This document shows positions 11,300-22,540 of a stretch of DNA of 37,378 bases, piece by piece; the first letter of the stretch is position 1, and every line of letters starts with the position of its first letter. The DNA is from Schoenoplectus triqueter. Lineage: Eukaryota > Streptophyta > Magnoliopsida > Poales > Cyperaceae. The notes beneath the pieces were generated by a model. That model saw only the letters and a list, made by a program, of their open reading frames with translations, did not search any database and was not told where the DNA came from. The position numbers and the translations under genes are program-made. The DNA is taken from the NCBI GenBank assembly GCA_964058805.1, contig CAXKVV010001931.1, positions 1-37,378 of the forward strand, given 5' to 3'.

Positions 11300-12850
11300 T
11301 TGATCTTGTATATTTTTTTTGTTCAAAAGAAAAAGAATATGATTGAAGGCTCCAGCAGAGCAATGACAAGTATTAGAGATGAATGTCTAGTAGACAGTGG
11401 AACAACAAACACAATATTAAAAAGCAAAAAATATTTTTCTCAATTGTCTCCTGTAGAGACACATGTTAATACAATTTCTGGTATTAGTAACTTAATTGAA
11501 GGCTCTGGAAGAGCTTATATTTTGTTATCAAAAGAAACAAAATTAATTATAAATGACGCATTATACTCTAGTAAATCCAGAAGAAATTTACTAAGTTTTA
11601 AAGATATTCGGTGTAATGGTTATCATATCGAAACCATGACTGAAAATAACATTGAATATCTTCAAATTACAACGATTAAATATGGTCGGAAGATCATATT
11701 GGAAAAGATGAAAGCTTTATCATTTGGACTATATTGTATGAATATAAGTTCAATAGAATCAAATATGGTCAGTAACCAGAAGTTGCATGACACAAAAATG
11801 TTTACTCTGTGGCATGACAGGTTAGGTCATCCAGGTAACATTATGATGAGGAGAATAATTGAAAGTGCAAATGGGCATCCTCTAAAGGACATGAAGATTC
11901 TATTATCAAAAGATTTATCATGTGCAGCATGCTCTCTTAGAAAATTGATAATTAGGCCATTTAAAAATAAAATTGAAAATGAATCTCCTTTATTTTTAGA
12001 GAGAATTCAAGGAGACATTTGTGGGCCTATTTCTCCTCTATGTGGACCATTTAGATATTTTATGGTTTTAATTGATGCATCAACTCGATGGTCACATGTT
12101 TGCCTATTAGCTACAAGAAATGTTACATTTGCTAGGCTATTAGCACAAATAATTCAATTAAGAGCAAATTTTCCGGATTACCAAATTAAGAGTATCCGGC
12201 TTGATAATGCAGGAGAATTTACATCCCAGTCTTTTAATGATTATTGTATGTCAATTGGGATTAAGGTAGAACATCCAGTTGCTCATGTACATACACAAAA
12301 TGGTTTAGCTGAATCATTAATTAAAAAATTATAACTGATTGTTAGACCGTTACTTATGAAATATAATCTATCATCTTCTGCATGGGGACATACCATATTA
12401 CATGCTGCTGCACTTATTAGATTAAGACCAACTGCATCTCATAAATTTTTTCCATTATAATTGGTCTCTGGAAGAGAACCAAACTTGTCCCATCTTAAAA
12501 ATTTTGGTTGTGCTGTGTATGTTCTAATTTCTCCTCCACAACGCACAAAAATGGGACCACAGAGGAGATTAGGAATTTATATTGGTTTTCACTCTCCATC
12601 AATTATTAAATATTTAGAACCATTAACTGGAGATGTTTTTACAGCTCGTTTTGCTGATTGTCAATTTGATGAGACAATATTCCCAATCTTAGGGGGAGAA
12701 AAAGAAAAACTGAAAAAACAAGTAACTTGGAATGCATCATCAATATCTTATCTTGATTCCCGGAGTGGTCAATATGAACTGGAAGTTCAAAAGATTATAC
12801 ATTTGCAAAGAATAGCAAATGAGTTACCAGATGCATTTACAGATATAAAA
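11300..12850 (+). pseudogene. Copia pol, protease and integrase part
   Basis: One frame carries the aspartic protease active site (CLVDSGTTNTIL, near 11385), a GAG-pre-integrase zinc-binding stretch (LWHDRLGHPG, near 11808), and the integrase core. The integrase acidic residues sit in GDICGP (about 12015), RLDNAGEF (about 12197) and TQNGLAES (about 12294). In-frame TAA codons at 12332-12334 and 12458-12460 stand where copia proteins usually have Gln, consistent with CAA-to-TAA changes. The frame continues through the integrase C-terminus (VSGREPNLSHLKNFGCAVY) to a frameshift at about 12850. Confidence 0.92.
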
Positions 12851-12852
12851 AA

Positions 12853-14862
12853 GTGACTAAATCACATATATCAGCTTTAAATGCACCTGCTCGAATTGAA
12901 ATAACCCCAGCAGAGGTTACTATACAAAGAAAACGTGGAAGACCAATCGGTTCCAAAGACAAAAATCCACGAAAAATGAAAGAGCAGAATAATGCAGTTG
13001 GTGTAACTTCAGCAAAAGTTACCGATAAAATCCCAGAAGAGATTGTCAGTAAAATCCCAGAAGAGATTGGAAGTAGAACCCTAGAAGAGGTCGTTGATAA
13101 AGTTCCAGAAGAAACTCAGGCACCGAATGATTATGAGATCTCAATAAATTATGTACAGAATGGTATAATATGGAACCGAAATGAAACACGTGTTGATGAA
13201 ATTTTTGCATATGCTATAGCAATTGAAGTGATAAATGAGGAAGATTATGTGCCAAAAACTCCAGAAGAGTGTATGCACAGAAATGATTGGCAAAAATGGA
13301 AAGATGCCGTGAAGGCTGAATTAGATTCGCTTGAAAAGCGTAATGTTTTTGGACCTGTAATTCTAACCCCTAAAAATGTTAACCTTGTAGGTTACAAGTG
13401 AGTTTTTGCAATAAAAAGAAATGAGAAAAATGAGATTGTGAGATATAAAGCAAGGCTGGTGGCACAAGGTTTTACAGAAATACCAGGAGTTGATTATGAA
13501 GAAACGTATTCACCTGTAGTGGATGCAATAACTCTTCGATTTTTAATCAGTCTCGCAATCACTGAGAACCTTCAAATGCGTCTCATGGATGTTGTCACAG
13601 CTTATTTGTATGGATCACTCGATAATGATATCTATATGAAAGTTCCTGAAGGATTAAAAATGTCTGAAGCATTTACATCAAAATCTCGAGAAATGTATTA
13701 TATAAAGTTAAAACGATCATTGTATGGACTAAAACAATCAGGTCGAATGTGGTATAATTGACTCAGTGAATATCTCATAAAAGAAGGATATAAATCTAAT
13801 ATAATTAGTCCATGTGTTTTTATTAAACGATCAATCTCGAGTTTTATAATTATTGCAGTATATGTTGATGACCTGAATATCATTGGGTCTCCTGAAGAGA
13901 TCGAAAAGACTGCAAAATTATTAAAGAATGAATTTGAAATGAAAGATCTTGGTGTAACAAAGTTGTGCCTCGGCCTACAGATCGAGCATTTGTATAATGG
14001 TATATTTGTCCATCAATCAAACTACATCCAGAAGATGTTGAAACGTTTTAATATGGACAAAGCTCATCCTCTAAGTACACCAATGGTTGTCCGATCACTT
14101 GATGTGAAAAAAGATCCTTATCGACCCCGAGAAAATAATGAAAAAGCTCTTGGTCCTGAAGTACCATACTTAAGTGCAATTGGGGCTTTGATGTATCTTG
14201 CTAATAATACGAGACCTGATATTGTTTTTTCTGTAAATGTATTAGCGAGATATAGTTCTGATCCAACACGCCGACATTGGAACGGAATCAAACATGTATT
14301 ACGTTACCTTTGTGGGACACGTGATATGGGACTATTTTATCGAAAAAATATAAAGTCCAAACTAGTTGGATATGCAGATGTAGGATATTTATCAGATCCG
14401 CATAAAGCTCGGTCACAATCCGGATATGTGTTTACATATGGCGGCACTGCAATTTCATGGCGATCAACAAAGCAAACATTGACAGCAACATCATCAAATC
14501 ATGCTGAATTAATTGCTCTTTATGATGCTGGACGGGAATGTGTATGGTTAAGATCCATGATCCAACACATCCAAGAGGAATGTGGTCTCGAGACAGTCAG
14601 AGAAAACTCGACGGTGATATACGAAGATAATACTGCATGCATTGCTCAAATAAAAGAAGGATATATCAAAGGTGACAGAACCAAACACATCTCGCCGAAG
14701 TTCTTCTCAACACATGACTTACAGAAGAATGGTTTGATAAATATTTGTCAAATCAGATCAAGCGATAATTTGGCGGACTTATTCACAAAATCATTGTCAA
14801 GAAATATTTTTGAGCAGCTTTCACATAAAATTGGCATTCGTCACTTAAAAGATGTACGTTAA
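12853..14862 (+). pseudogene. Copia pol, reverse transcriptase and RNase H part
   Basis: The frame restarts after the shift near 12850 and runs to TAA at 14860-14862. It includes a lysine/glutamate-rich linker with three KIPEEI-like repeats (about 13025-13110), then RT with YKARLVAQGF, ETYSPVV, LKRSLYGLKQ and the catalytic YVDD (about 13860). RNase H follows (GYADVGYLSD, SSNHAELIA, YEDNTA) with the FTKSL tail. TGA codons at 13399-13401 and 13759-13761 interrupt it, at positions usually Trp and Arg. Each could arise by one transition. Confidence 0.93.
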
Positions 14863-15073
14863 AATGAGGGGGAGTATTATACACGTTGCACTCTTTTTTC
14901 CTTCACTAAGTTTTGTCCCATTGAGTTTTCTTAGTAAGGTTTTTAATGAGGCAACATAACTGATCCAGAAGTATCAGTTAAATTAAGTTGGTCCTGGAGT
15001 ACCAAAATTTAATATTTGTCCAGTAGTATAATATTAATAGTGTATAATATAAGGCGAAACATCTAAGGGGAAG
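14863..15073 (+). other. Copia 3' untranslated region with two purine tracts
   Basis: A GAGGGGGAG tract follows the pol stop (about 14867). A second tract, AAGGGGAAG (15065-15073), directly abuts the 3' LTR and is the likely plus-strand primer. The two-tract arrangement resembles that of some plant copia lineages. Confidence 0.65.
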
Positions 15074-15413
15074 TGTTATAATATTAATGATAGATGTTTA
15101 ACCTCCTCCATCTCCTCTCATTCCTCCACCTCCTCCCATAATAATAGAAGTTTTTCATTCTCTTCACCTTCTCCTTAACTCTAGATTTAATTTTGTATTA
15201 ATTTTCTCTTTTATTACATCATTCTCTTCACCTTCTCCTTAACTCTAGATTTAATTTTGTATTAATTTTCTCTTTTATTACATGATGTTTCTCTAGCCTA
15301 TAAATAAAAGCTTGTATGTTGTTGATGAAGAGAAAAAAATCTTTAGATGAGATAATATGGAAATAAGATTTTAGCCTCTCATAACTTTTGTCTTCTATCT
15401 TTATTTTATAACA
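15074..15413 (+). repeat. 3' LTR of copia element (340 bp, internal duplication)
   Basis: It starts TGTTATAATATTAATG and ends TTATAACA. A 64-bp unit beginning CATTCTCTTCACC is present twice in tandem (15156-15219 and 15220-15283) but once in the 5' LTR. The CT-rich 5' part is also about 20 bp longer. The duplication arose after insertion. Confidence 0.92.
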
Positions 15414-15497
15414 AATATATGTTTATTCCCCCTCCAATTTTTTTTTTAAATTTTTGTTCCCCTTAAATCAAAGTCTGGATCCACCTCTGTGTACCAT

Positions 15498-17725
15498 CTA
15501 TCCCTAAGTTATTTTTTTTTTATCTCCTACCGAATCTGCTCCTACCGGATCTGGAGGATTGGCGGAGCTCTCCACTCCATGGAGATATCTGTTGCGTGGA
15601 GTACAATGGGGATGGGCTGTCGGATGAGGCAGTTGTGGTTCGGGTTTCTTAGTTATTTTTTCCTTTTTTGTCGGCCATAAGACAGAGAACAACGAACGAA
15701 CAAGGGTCAGGTTTGAATCTGGTGACTCCACGCAAGTAACTGTAGCGAGGAATGGAGTTAGCCACACCCACACCACACACCACACGGGTAGCAATCCTGC
15801 AATCCCGCAATCCCGTGGAATGAAATGAATCATCCATGTCGTCCGCTCCACGTTGGAGTGTAGATCTTGTAAACCCGATCAAATTTATATAAATATTTAA
15901 TTTTAATTTATCTTTTACTTAAATATATAAAAAAAATCAGTTACACACCCCTCCGAATATATATTGTGACAAGTTGATCCTTTAATTTTTAATTTAGACA
16001 AACATCCTTGAACTGTGCAACCTGAGATAAGCCATAAATCATCACCCCCAGTTAATGTGTTATCTCATACAGTCATACTTCATTTTAGGAGTGCAATGAT
16101 TAAAATATTCTTCTATGCCTATAGCATAATATTTAAAATATAAATGGTTTATGAAATTTTAATTTATGAAAAAAATTAGTAACTATTTTAAAAATATCAA
16201 TATTTAATTAAATATTCATAAATACATAATAGATTTGCTATTTAATTAGTTTCTAGAATTTCTAGTAATTGATTTTATATGTCTTATTTTTATCATTACT
16301 AGAAATATATAGTTACATAAAATTGACATTTATAAATTTACTTATTTATTTATTTTATAATAATTTGTACTTTTCAAAAATCTATTTTAAATAAATAACT
16401 TGCTTTTTAACTTCATAGCATTTTTTCATATTTAATAAGCAAAAAGTTTACGATTTCATTTATTTATGTAACTATATCTTTCTTGTAATGAAAAAAGGCA
16501 TATAAATCAAATCAGAAATGACATAACTATATATTATATTATGAATATTAAGTTGTCTAATTTTTTTGAAGCAATAACTGGCTTTTGTAAATTAAAAAAA
16601 AACATGAAACATATATCTTATTATATTATTATTATCATAATTATCAAAATCACCATCATCGATATATGCTCATTGTCATTATACTTAGTGTCAACACCAT
16701 TAATATTATTACTAATATAATTAAAAAAATATTGTATAAAGTTAGAATGCAGTGAATAAATATTTAAACTTCAATAATATCAAATACTAATTAATATTTG
16801 AATTTATATATTTTACTTCGCTAATAATATTTTTTATGATAATTAAATTAACTGCTAGAAATTTTTTTATATAACCTTGAGGATATTTTTGTCGATGCAC
16901 TATTTCTTACGATATAAATATTATATTCCTTTTATATATTGTACTAGTTCATTATCAAATGTCAATAAGCTAAAAATGAAGTAAATGAATAAATTATTAT
17001 TTCACTTGCCAAAGGGAAGGACTGCTCCTATGATCCCCCCCCCCCCCCTTTTGTGAATTTTAATAACCGTTGGTCCCAGCTTATTTGGCTTGGGCAAATA
17101 CAGTGAAGTATATACAAAATATTATTTTCAATATATACAAGCATTTCGGTGCATGGTTGTCGCGTAATTATTTTATAACCATATTTACTCCTATATTTCG
17201 TTCAAAATGAGAGATGGAGATCTTATAAAAACATTGAATGATCAATGTCAAATGTTTTTGCAGAACCTTCCCTTCTCAAATCTCATGCGGTCTTTCTGCG
17301 TATATTCTATCCATATACGCTTTTTAAGTAAATATGCATTTATTTTTTCGAGAAAAAAAAGACCAAAATTGTTAAAAATTAGAAAGATAAATGCCTATAA
17401 ATAAAACGGGAAAATATACGGCGCCCTCTTTTTTTCCTTTCTCGTTCTCTCACTTTTTTGAAAAATAAGATTCCTAAAAGTCAAAAGTGTATGGGGTCCA
17501 TTTATGAGAATAGCAGAAAAAATAGATGTATCATCCCCCAAATCAAAGTGCGTATCCTTGGTACCTCCGAAAATGAAATGAATAGTTAAAAAAGAAACAA
17601 TATCACGGACAATGTGTACAGTATTATGGACTGTGTTTAGATTCACAAAGTCTGTTTACTATTAAAATCCGAACATCACTCTAAATAGTGCATTACTTCA
17701 GAGGATCTGAATTCCAAATTAAATA
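15498..17725. other. Intergenic region without recognisable gene
   Basis: 15530-15860 is less AT-rich than its surroundings and gives overlapping ORFs on the minus strand (to 115 codons), none of which I recognise. A ggtttgaatctgg stretch at about 15709 resembles a pol III B box, but no tRNA or SINE context is seen. 15890-17030 is very AT-rich and featureless. A run of 14 C lies at 17035-17048. 17200-17650 holds small unrecognised ORFs. Confidence 0.5.
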
Positions 17726-18191
17726 TCTATACTATTATATAAAGCATCTAAGGAGGGTCAATTTTTTTGTCATTGTAAATTTTTATTATACCTATTTTAT
17801 CTCTCAATTAGACGGATAATATTTATTGTTGGTTGATCGAACGTATGTAATCACGTCCATTGATCCTCTCTTTTTCTCCATTTCTTTCCCTTATATACTA
17901 TTATTTCCATAATTTTTGTTTTTTATTTAGCAACTTTGTGCATATTTGGTAAGGAATTAATGGTGATAATATATGTTAGAATAATCTACTTTTCTTTCCA
18001 TAAAAATCATGAATCATTAACTCATATTGTGCAAAAATCTCATCCAAGATTAAATATAGTCTTTATTATATGTTTTCTCTATAATTTGGTGAATTTATAA
18101 TTTAATATTAGATAAATGTGAATTTTTTTATCTTATAATATTTTAATGTTTAAATAAAAAATTCTGCTGCAACGCGCGGGTATATAGCTAG
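17726..18191 (+). mobile_element. Short non-autonomous Helitron
   Basis: The 5' end TCTATACTATTATATAAAGC and the 3' end GCAACGCGCGGGTATATAGCTAG match the conserved termini of plant Helitrons (TC at the start, CTAG at the end, with the ACGCGCGGG box just inside). It sits between A (17725) and T (18192), the expected A^T insertion site, and has no inverted repeats or target duplication. At 466 bp it encodes no Rep-helicase. Confidence 0.88.
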
Positions 18192-18346
18192 TTACCTATG
18201 AATTAGTGAATAGTTGTAAAACGTGTCAGGATGGAATTAGGAATATTTTTTTTGGAATAGTAATTAGTTGGTAGCATAAGATTATTTTCTGTCATTTCCA
18301 TTTTTGCAAAAGTGGAATCAGTGTCGGTGTTGGCCAGCGAGAATAT

Positions 18347-19419
18347 GGGAGTGTTTGGCACTCAATGGAATAACAAAAAGTTAGAATAAAATAGCTATTT
18401 CGACGAATTAATTTGCCAAACAAATTTTAGACTAAGTAGAAGAGTGCGGAATAGTGCTAATCCGGTATACCAACTTATAGGTGGAATACCGGATTAGCTC
18501 TCGTCGGAATAGCAATTATTATTTGATTATATTATATTATATTATTATATTATGATTATGATTAAGATTTAGTATTATTATATTATTATATTATATTTAT
18601 GATTATAATTTATTATTATATTAATATTATGATTATTATTATTATTATTATCATTATATTATTATTATTAAATTATTATTATCATTATTGTTATTATATT
18701 ATCGTTACCATTAGTATTATTATATTATTTATTATTATTATAAATATAATTTTAATATTATATTATTATATTATGAATATAAATATAATTATTTTATTAT
18801 TATATTATTATGATCAAGATTATTTATTATTATATTATGATGATTATAATTATGATTATTATTACTTTATTATTATTTTATTATGTTGTATTATATTATT
18901 ATATGTTGATTATATTTATGATTAATTTATTATTATATTATTATAATTATAATTATTTATAATTATTTTTATGATTATGATTATATTTTTATTATTATAT
19001 TATTATAATTATGATTATGGTTATATTATTATGATCATGACTATAATTATTATTATCATGATTATGATGATGATTATATTATTAAAATTATTATTACTTA
19101 TTATTATTAAATTATTATAATTATGATTGTAATTATAATTTTTTATTATTATATTACTATATTATGATTATGTTTATATTTTTATTATATTACTATTATA
19201 ATATTATTATTTATTATGATTATTTTTTATTACATTATTATTATTATTATCTTACTATCGTAATTATTATTTTACTATTATCATCATCATCATCATCATC
19301 ACCAAACGATATTTCCGCTCTTCCGAATAATCAAGAATACCACTCTTCTACCACTCTTCCAAAAAAAATACTATTATATCACTCTTCCAAAATTATTCCT
19401 TGATTTGCCAAACAGACTC
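18347..19419 (+). mobile_element. Harbinger-like non-autonomous element with AT-rich core, copy 1
   Basis: Left end GGGAGTGTTTGGCA and right end TGCCAAACAGACTC form 14-bp imperfect inverted repeats of the PIF/Harbinger (Tourist) style. Flanking trinucleotides are tat and taa. Just inside the left end is a perfect 13-bp inverted repeat (GCTAATCCGGTAT at 18456-18468, its complement at 18486-18498). The core (about 18520-19275) is almost pure A/T, dominated by TTATTA and GATTATGATTA runs. A (CAT)n tract at about 19280 precedes the CTCTTCC-rich right end. ORFs in the core are poly-Ile/Tyr noise. The same structure occurs at 25262-26464. Confidence 0.75.
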
Positions 19420-20499
19420 TAATGTGAAGACTGAAGATCAGTTTAAGCCGGGCTTGATTGAAATTTTGATTGGAAAAGTATGAGCGACAATGTGAGCACG
19501 AAGTTTGTGTACAGAAAATAAAAATATGAGTGTACACACTATAAAAGGGCGATGCTCGTCCTTATTTGGATGACTAATAAAGCGACAGGAATGAAAGACA
19601 AACGGTCTGTTTCTGTTAAAGACCACTCACCTTAATTCATTTACTTCCATTTTGACCAATATTAAGTCTTTTTTTTTCTGAGAGAGATAAATTAATATTA
19701 AGTCACATCTGCCTAAGGGCCTCTTGTTTTCAAAAAGAGGGAAATCAATTCAACATATTTGACGAAGGAATATTGTCGACAAAATGGTCGGTAATCAAAA
19801 TATCCAAGTATGATACAAAATATAATCATTTTAGTTTTACTGCAGTGTCAGCCAGTCAACACGTGCACTGTGTATAAGATGTACAGTTGTTGACGGAATT
19901 TTGGTATTAAACCAATTCATAAAAATCGCCAAATTGTAAATCATGTTTTAGGCAGTATGGGGATTATTAAATGCATAATGTGTTTGATGCGGATGAATGA
20001 TAAATGCATCTTTTTTTTCTTTTACCTTTTACTTATATTCAGAACCGATCTGGATCCAGTTAATTTAAATAGGATGGTTTACAAAATATGACTGGTTAAA
20101 TCATGAGGGCGGACAAAAAATAATATCTAATATCTGATTCTGAATTGTAACCGGAACTGATAATGTAACGGACAGGATATGAAAATTTGATTTAATTATG
20201 CGATCCAAAATTGAACGTCAATACCCATATAAATATCTCATACAATTTAATACAAGGTTGGTACAATTCTTTTGTAAATTATTATTATAGAAACAAGGAT
20301 AACAAAGTATTTAATTCTAAATAAATTAGATGTTGTCTTTAATCTCAAATAAATTAGGATAAACTATAAATGAAATCCAATCCAAAATCATAGACATTAG
20401 ACGTCTCAGATATTAAAAATCAATGATTGTAATAGTGATAATGATGCTGATACTAATAATGATGAGAATAATAACAATGACAACGCTAATGGTGATAAT

Positions 20500-20530
<31 letters not shown>

Positions 20531-20593
20531 TAACCATAATAATAATAGTAATTGGGACCCATAACAATAATAAAGAACATTCATATAGTATTA
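19420..20593. other. Intergenic region
   Basis: No gene recognised. A 62-codon minus-strand ORF at 19438-19626 has no family resemblance. An imperfect (TAA)n microsatellite with ACC/ATG interruptions spans about 20440-20560. The TTA at 20591-20593 belongs to the next element's target duplication. Confidence 0.45.
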
Positions 20594-20880
20594 GAGCATC
20601 CACATTCCATTGTTAAATTGATTGTCAAATTTTATTTAACAACTATCATTTGAATTTCAGGCAACTATCATTTGAATTTCAGGGATGCAAAGACTAGGCA
20701 AAATTAGATAATTATCTAAATTTGACAGTCCATTTGACAAGCCATGTCAGTGAAGAAACAGAAAATTAATTATGACGATATCATTTTGATAATTTTATTT
20801 TATTCAGCGATGTCATTCTTAAAAAAATATTGTCAATTTTATGATGTGACATAAAAATTTAATTTTGACAATGGATGATC
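20594..20880. mobile_element. Tourist-like MITE (287 bp) with TTA target duplication
   Basis: It begins GAGCATCCACATTCCATTGT and ends ACAATGGATGATC, an imperfect inverted repeat. TTA flanks both sides (20591-20593 and 20881-20883). GAGCATC ends with TTA/TAA duplications are typical of PIF/Harbinger MITEs in plants. A 21-bp direct duplication (unit CAACTATCATTTGAATTTCAG, given here as CAACTATC...ATTTCAG) lies at about 20640-20682. Confidence 0.75.
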
Positions 20881-20984
20881 TTAAACATCATATAGTCGCA
20901 AAACTGATAAATATGACGTCACCCATAAAGACTATTGTATCGATTTTGTTTATTAGTTATAACAGACATAGTTTAAAAGGTAGA

Positions 20985-21310
20985 ATTAGCTTTTTAAATT
21001 CAAAAATCAGAACTCATATTAGTGTCGATTTGTATATAACCGAAACAATTTAAATGTGAAATTTTTATGTCCGTTATATAAAAATCCAATACATCGGATA
21101 TTCATTGCTGACGTAACATGAAAATATTAGCGCCGATTTTAGAACTATAAAAATCGACACTAAATTTGAAATTTTATGTTGGTTTATATAAAATTCTGAT
21201 ATAGCAATATTAGTTGCTAATGTCACATGCTAATGTTAGTGCTGGTTTAATAACTATAAAAAATGACACTAAATTTAAAATTTTATGTCAATTTATAAAA
21301 TCCAAAACAC
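20985..21310. repeat. Degenerate tandem repeat, unit about 110 bp
   Basis: Three diverged units share a phrase like GACACTAAATTTGAAATTTT followed by ATGT, then a TTATATAAAA(T/A)TC block. The phrases lie near 21040, 21155 and 21265. The ATTTTAGAACTATAAAAATCG block between them recalls internal repeats of CACTA elements, but no CACTA terminus was found nearby. Confidence 0.5.
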
Positions 21311-21896
21311 ACCTTCTAGTTATTGTCGGTTTTAAAATTAAAAAAACAATAATCACACAGTTAAAATCTAAAATAAGCAATATATATTTATAATGCAAAA
21401 TTTTTATATTTTTTTTATAATTATCACAAAGTGTCTTTACAGATAATATATATATATAATTAACCTAACAAACTAAGAATTTGCCGATATTTTTATTAAT
21501 AATGTAAAAAAATCAAAAATACAAAAATAACACTTAATGGACAGAAATCATGAAAATAACAAATTCACTTTTAATAAACGCAGACCTGTGTCCGCGTTTG
21601 TTAAAAGCGGACTCGAGTTCGCACTTATTAAGTGTGGAATGATTTTTTTTACAGATCCGAATTTAAGAGTTGAATTGGATATAAATATGAATATGAATAT
21701 GGATATGGATATGAATAATTCGTGTATTAAAAGTTAAATTGTATTAATTTTAATCAACGTATATAACTCAAATCACGTTATTAATAAAAACATCGGAAGA
21801 ATTTGATTTTAGTCTCATAAAAACTTCATCCACATGCCACGTACTGAATATATTGTTGTATCTTAATATTATTTCGTTGTTTTTTGAACTGTAATG
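21311..21896. other. AT-rich spacer with short hexamer repeat
   Basis: GAATAT/GGATAT hexamers repeat about eight times near 21675-21715; the 66-codon ORF across them is probably spurious. Nothing else is recognised. Confidence 0.4.
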
Positions 21897-22540
21897 TAAT
21901 AATAATAATAATAAGTAATCATAATTTTAATAATATAATCATAATCATAATCATGATAATAATAATTATAGTCATAATAATAATAATATAACCATAATCA
22001 TAATCATAATAATATAATAATAAGAATATAATCATAATCATAAAAATAATTATAAATAATTCTAACTCTAATAATATAATAATAAATTAATCATAAATAT
22101 AATTAACATATAATAATATAATACAACATAATAAAATAATAATAAAGTAATAAAAATAATCATAATAAATAATAATATTATAATAGTAATATAATAAAAA
22201 TATAAACATAATCATAATATAGTAATATAATAATAAAAAGTTATAATTACAATCATAATTATAATAATATAATAATAATAAGTAATCATAATTTTAATAA
22301 TATAATCATAATATAATCATAATATAATAATCATAATCATAATAATGATAATAATAATTATAGTCATAATCATAATAATATAACCATAATCATAATCATA
22401 ATAATATAACAATAAAAATATAATCATAATCATAAAAATAATTAAAAAAAATTATAATTATAATAAAATAATAAGAAATTAATCATCACTGTAATCAACA
22501 TATAATAATATAATACAACATAATACAATATAATTATCTT
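21897..22540 (-). repeat. Inverted partial copy of the AT-rich element core
   Basis: Read on the minus strand, this stretch matches the core of the Harbinger-like family in order and detail, including the phrases GACTATAATTATTATTATCATG and ATATGTTGATTA (each seen as its complement here). It abuts the plus-orientation copy at about 22545, making a near-continuous inverted duplication. No GTTTGGC terminus is present on its outer side. Confidence 0.8.

Larger units (their letters stand above)
9402..15413 (+). mobile_element. Ty1/copia LTR retrotransposon, nearly full length, inactivated
   Basis: It has two LTRs, a primer-binding-site-like sequence, gag, pol in copia order (protease, integrase, RT, RNase H) and a polypurine tract. 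It is flanked by the exact 5-bp target duplication AATAT (9397-9401 and 15414-15418). The element is 6.0 kb. The coding region has five in-frame stops and a frameshift, and the LTRs differ by about 84 bp of length plus scattered substitutions, so it is not recent. The 5' LTR starts TA instead of the canonical TG. Confidence 0.93.
9305..15489. mobile_element. Small hAT element split by a nested copia retrotransposon
   Basis: The left terminus CAGAGACGGGTCCAG (from 9305) and right terminus CTGGATCCACCTCTG (to 15489) are inverted repeats, 12 of 15 matching. They resemble the CAGRGGCGGANCCAG ends of plant hAT (Tip100-like) elements. The flanks carry an 8-bp duplication, tataccat at 9297-9304 and tgtaccat at 15490-15497 (7 of 8 match). 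Without the copia insertion and its 5-bp duplication the element is only about 160 bp, a MITE-sized non-autonomous copy. The copia insertion is therefore younger. Confidence 0.75.

Noticed and set aside
15700..15760. Possible tRNA-derived SINE (B-box-like ggtttgaatctgg)
   Set aside because: No A box at the right distance, no cloverleaf, and no tail or target duplication.
15504..15882. Two minus-strand ORFs of 115 and 77 codons
   Set aside because: They overlap in different frames of a slightly GC-richer stretch, match no family I know, and have no splice or start context.
18599..18925. 108-codon plus-strand ORF (Ile/Tyr-rich)
   Set aside because: It is a translation of the TTATTA/GATTATG repeat core, and the same happens at 19164-19403 and 23360-23614. 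It has no protein-like composition.
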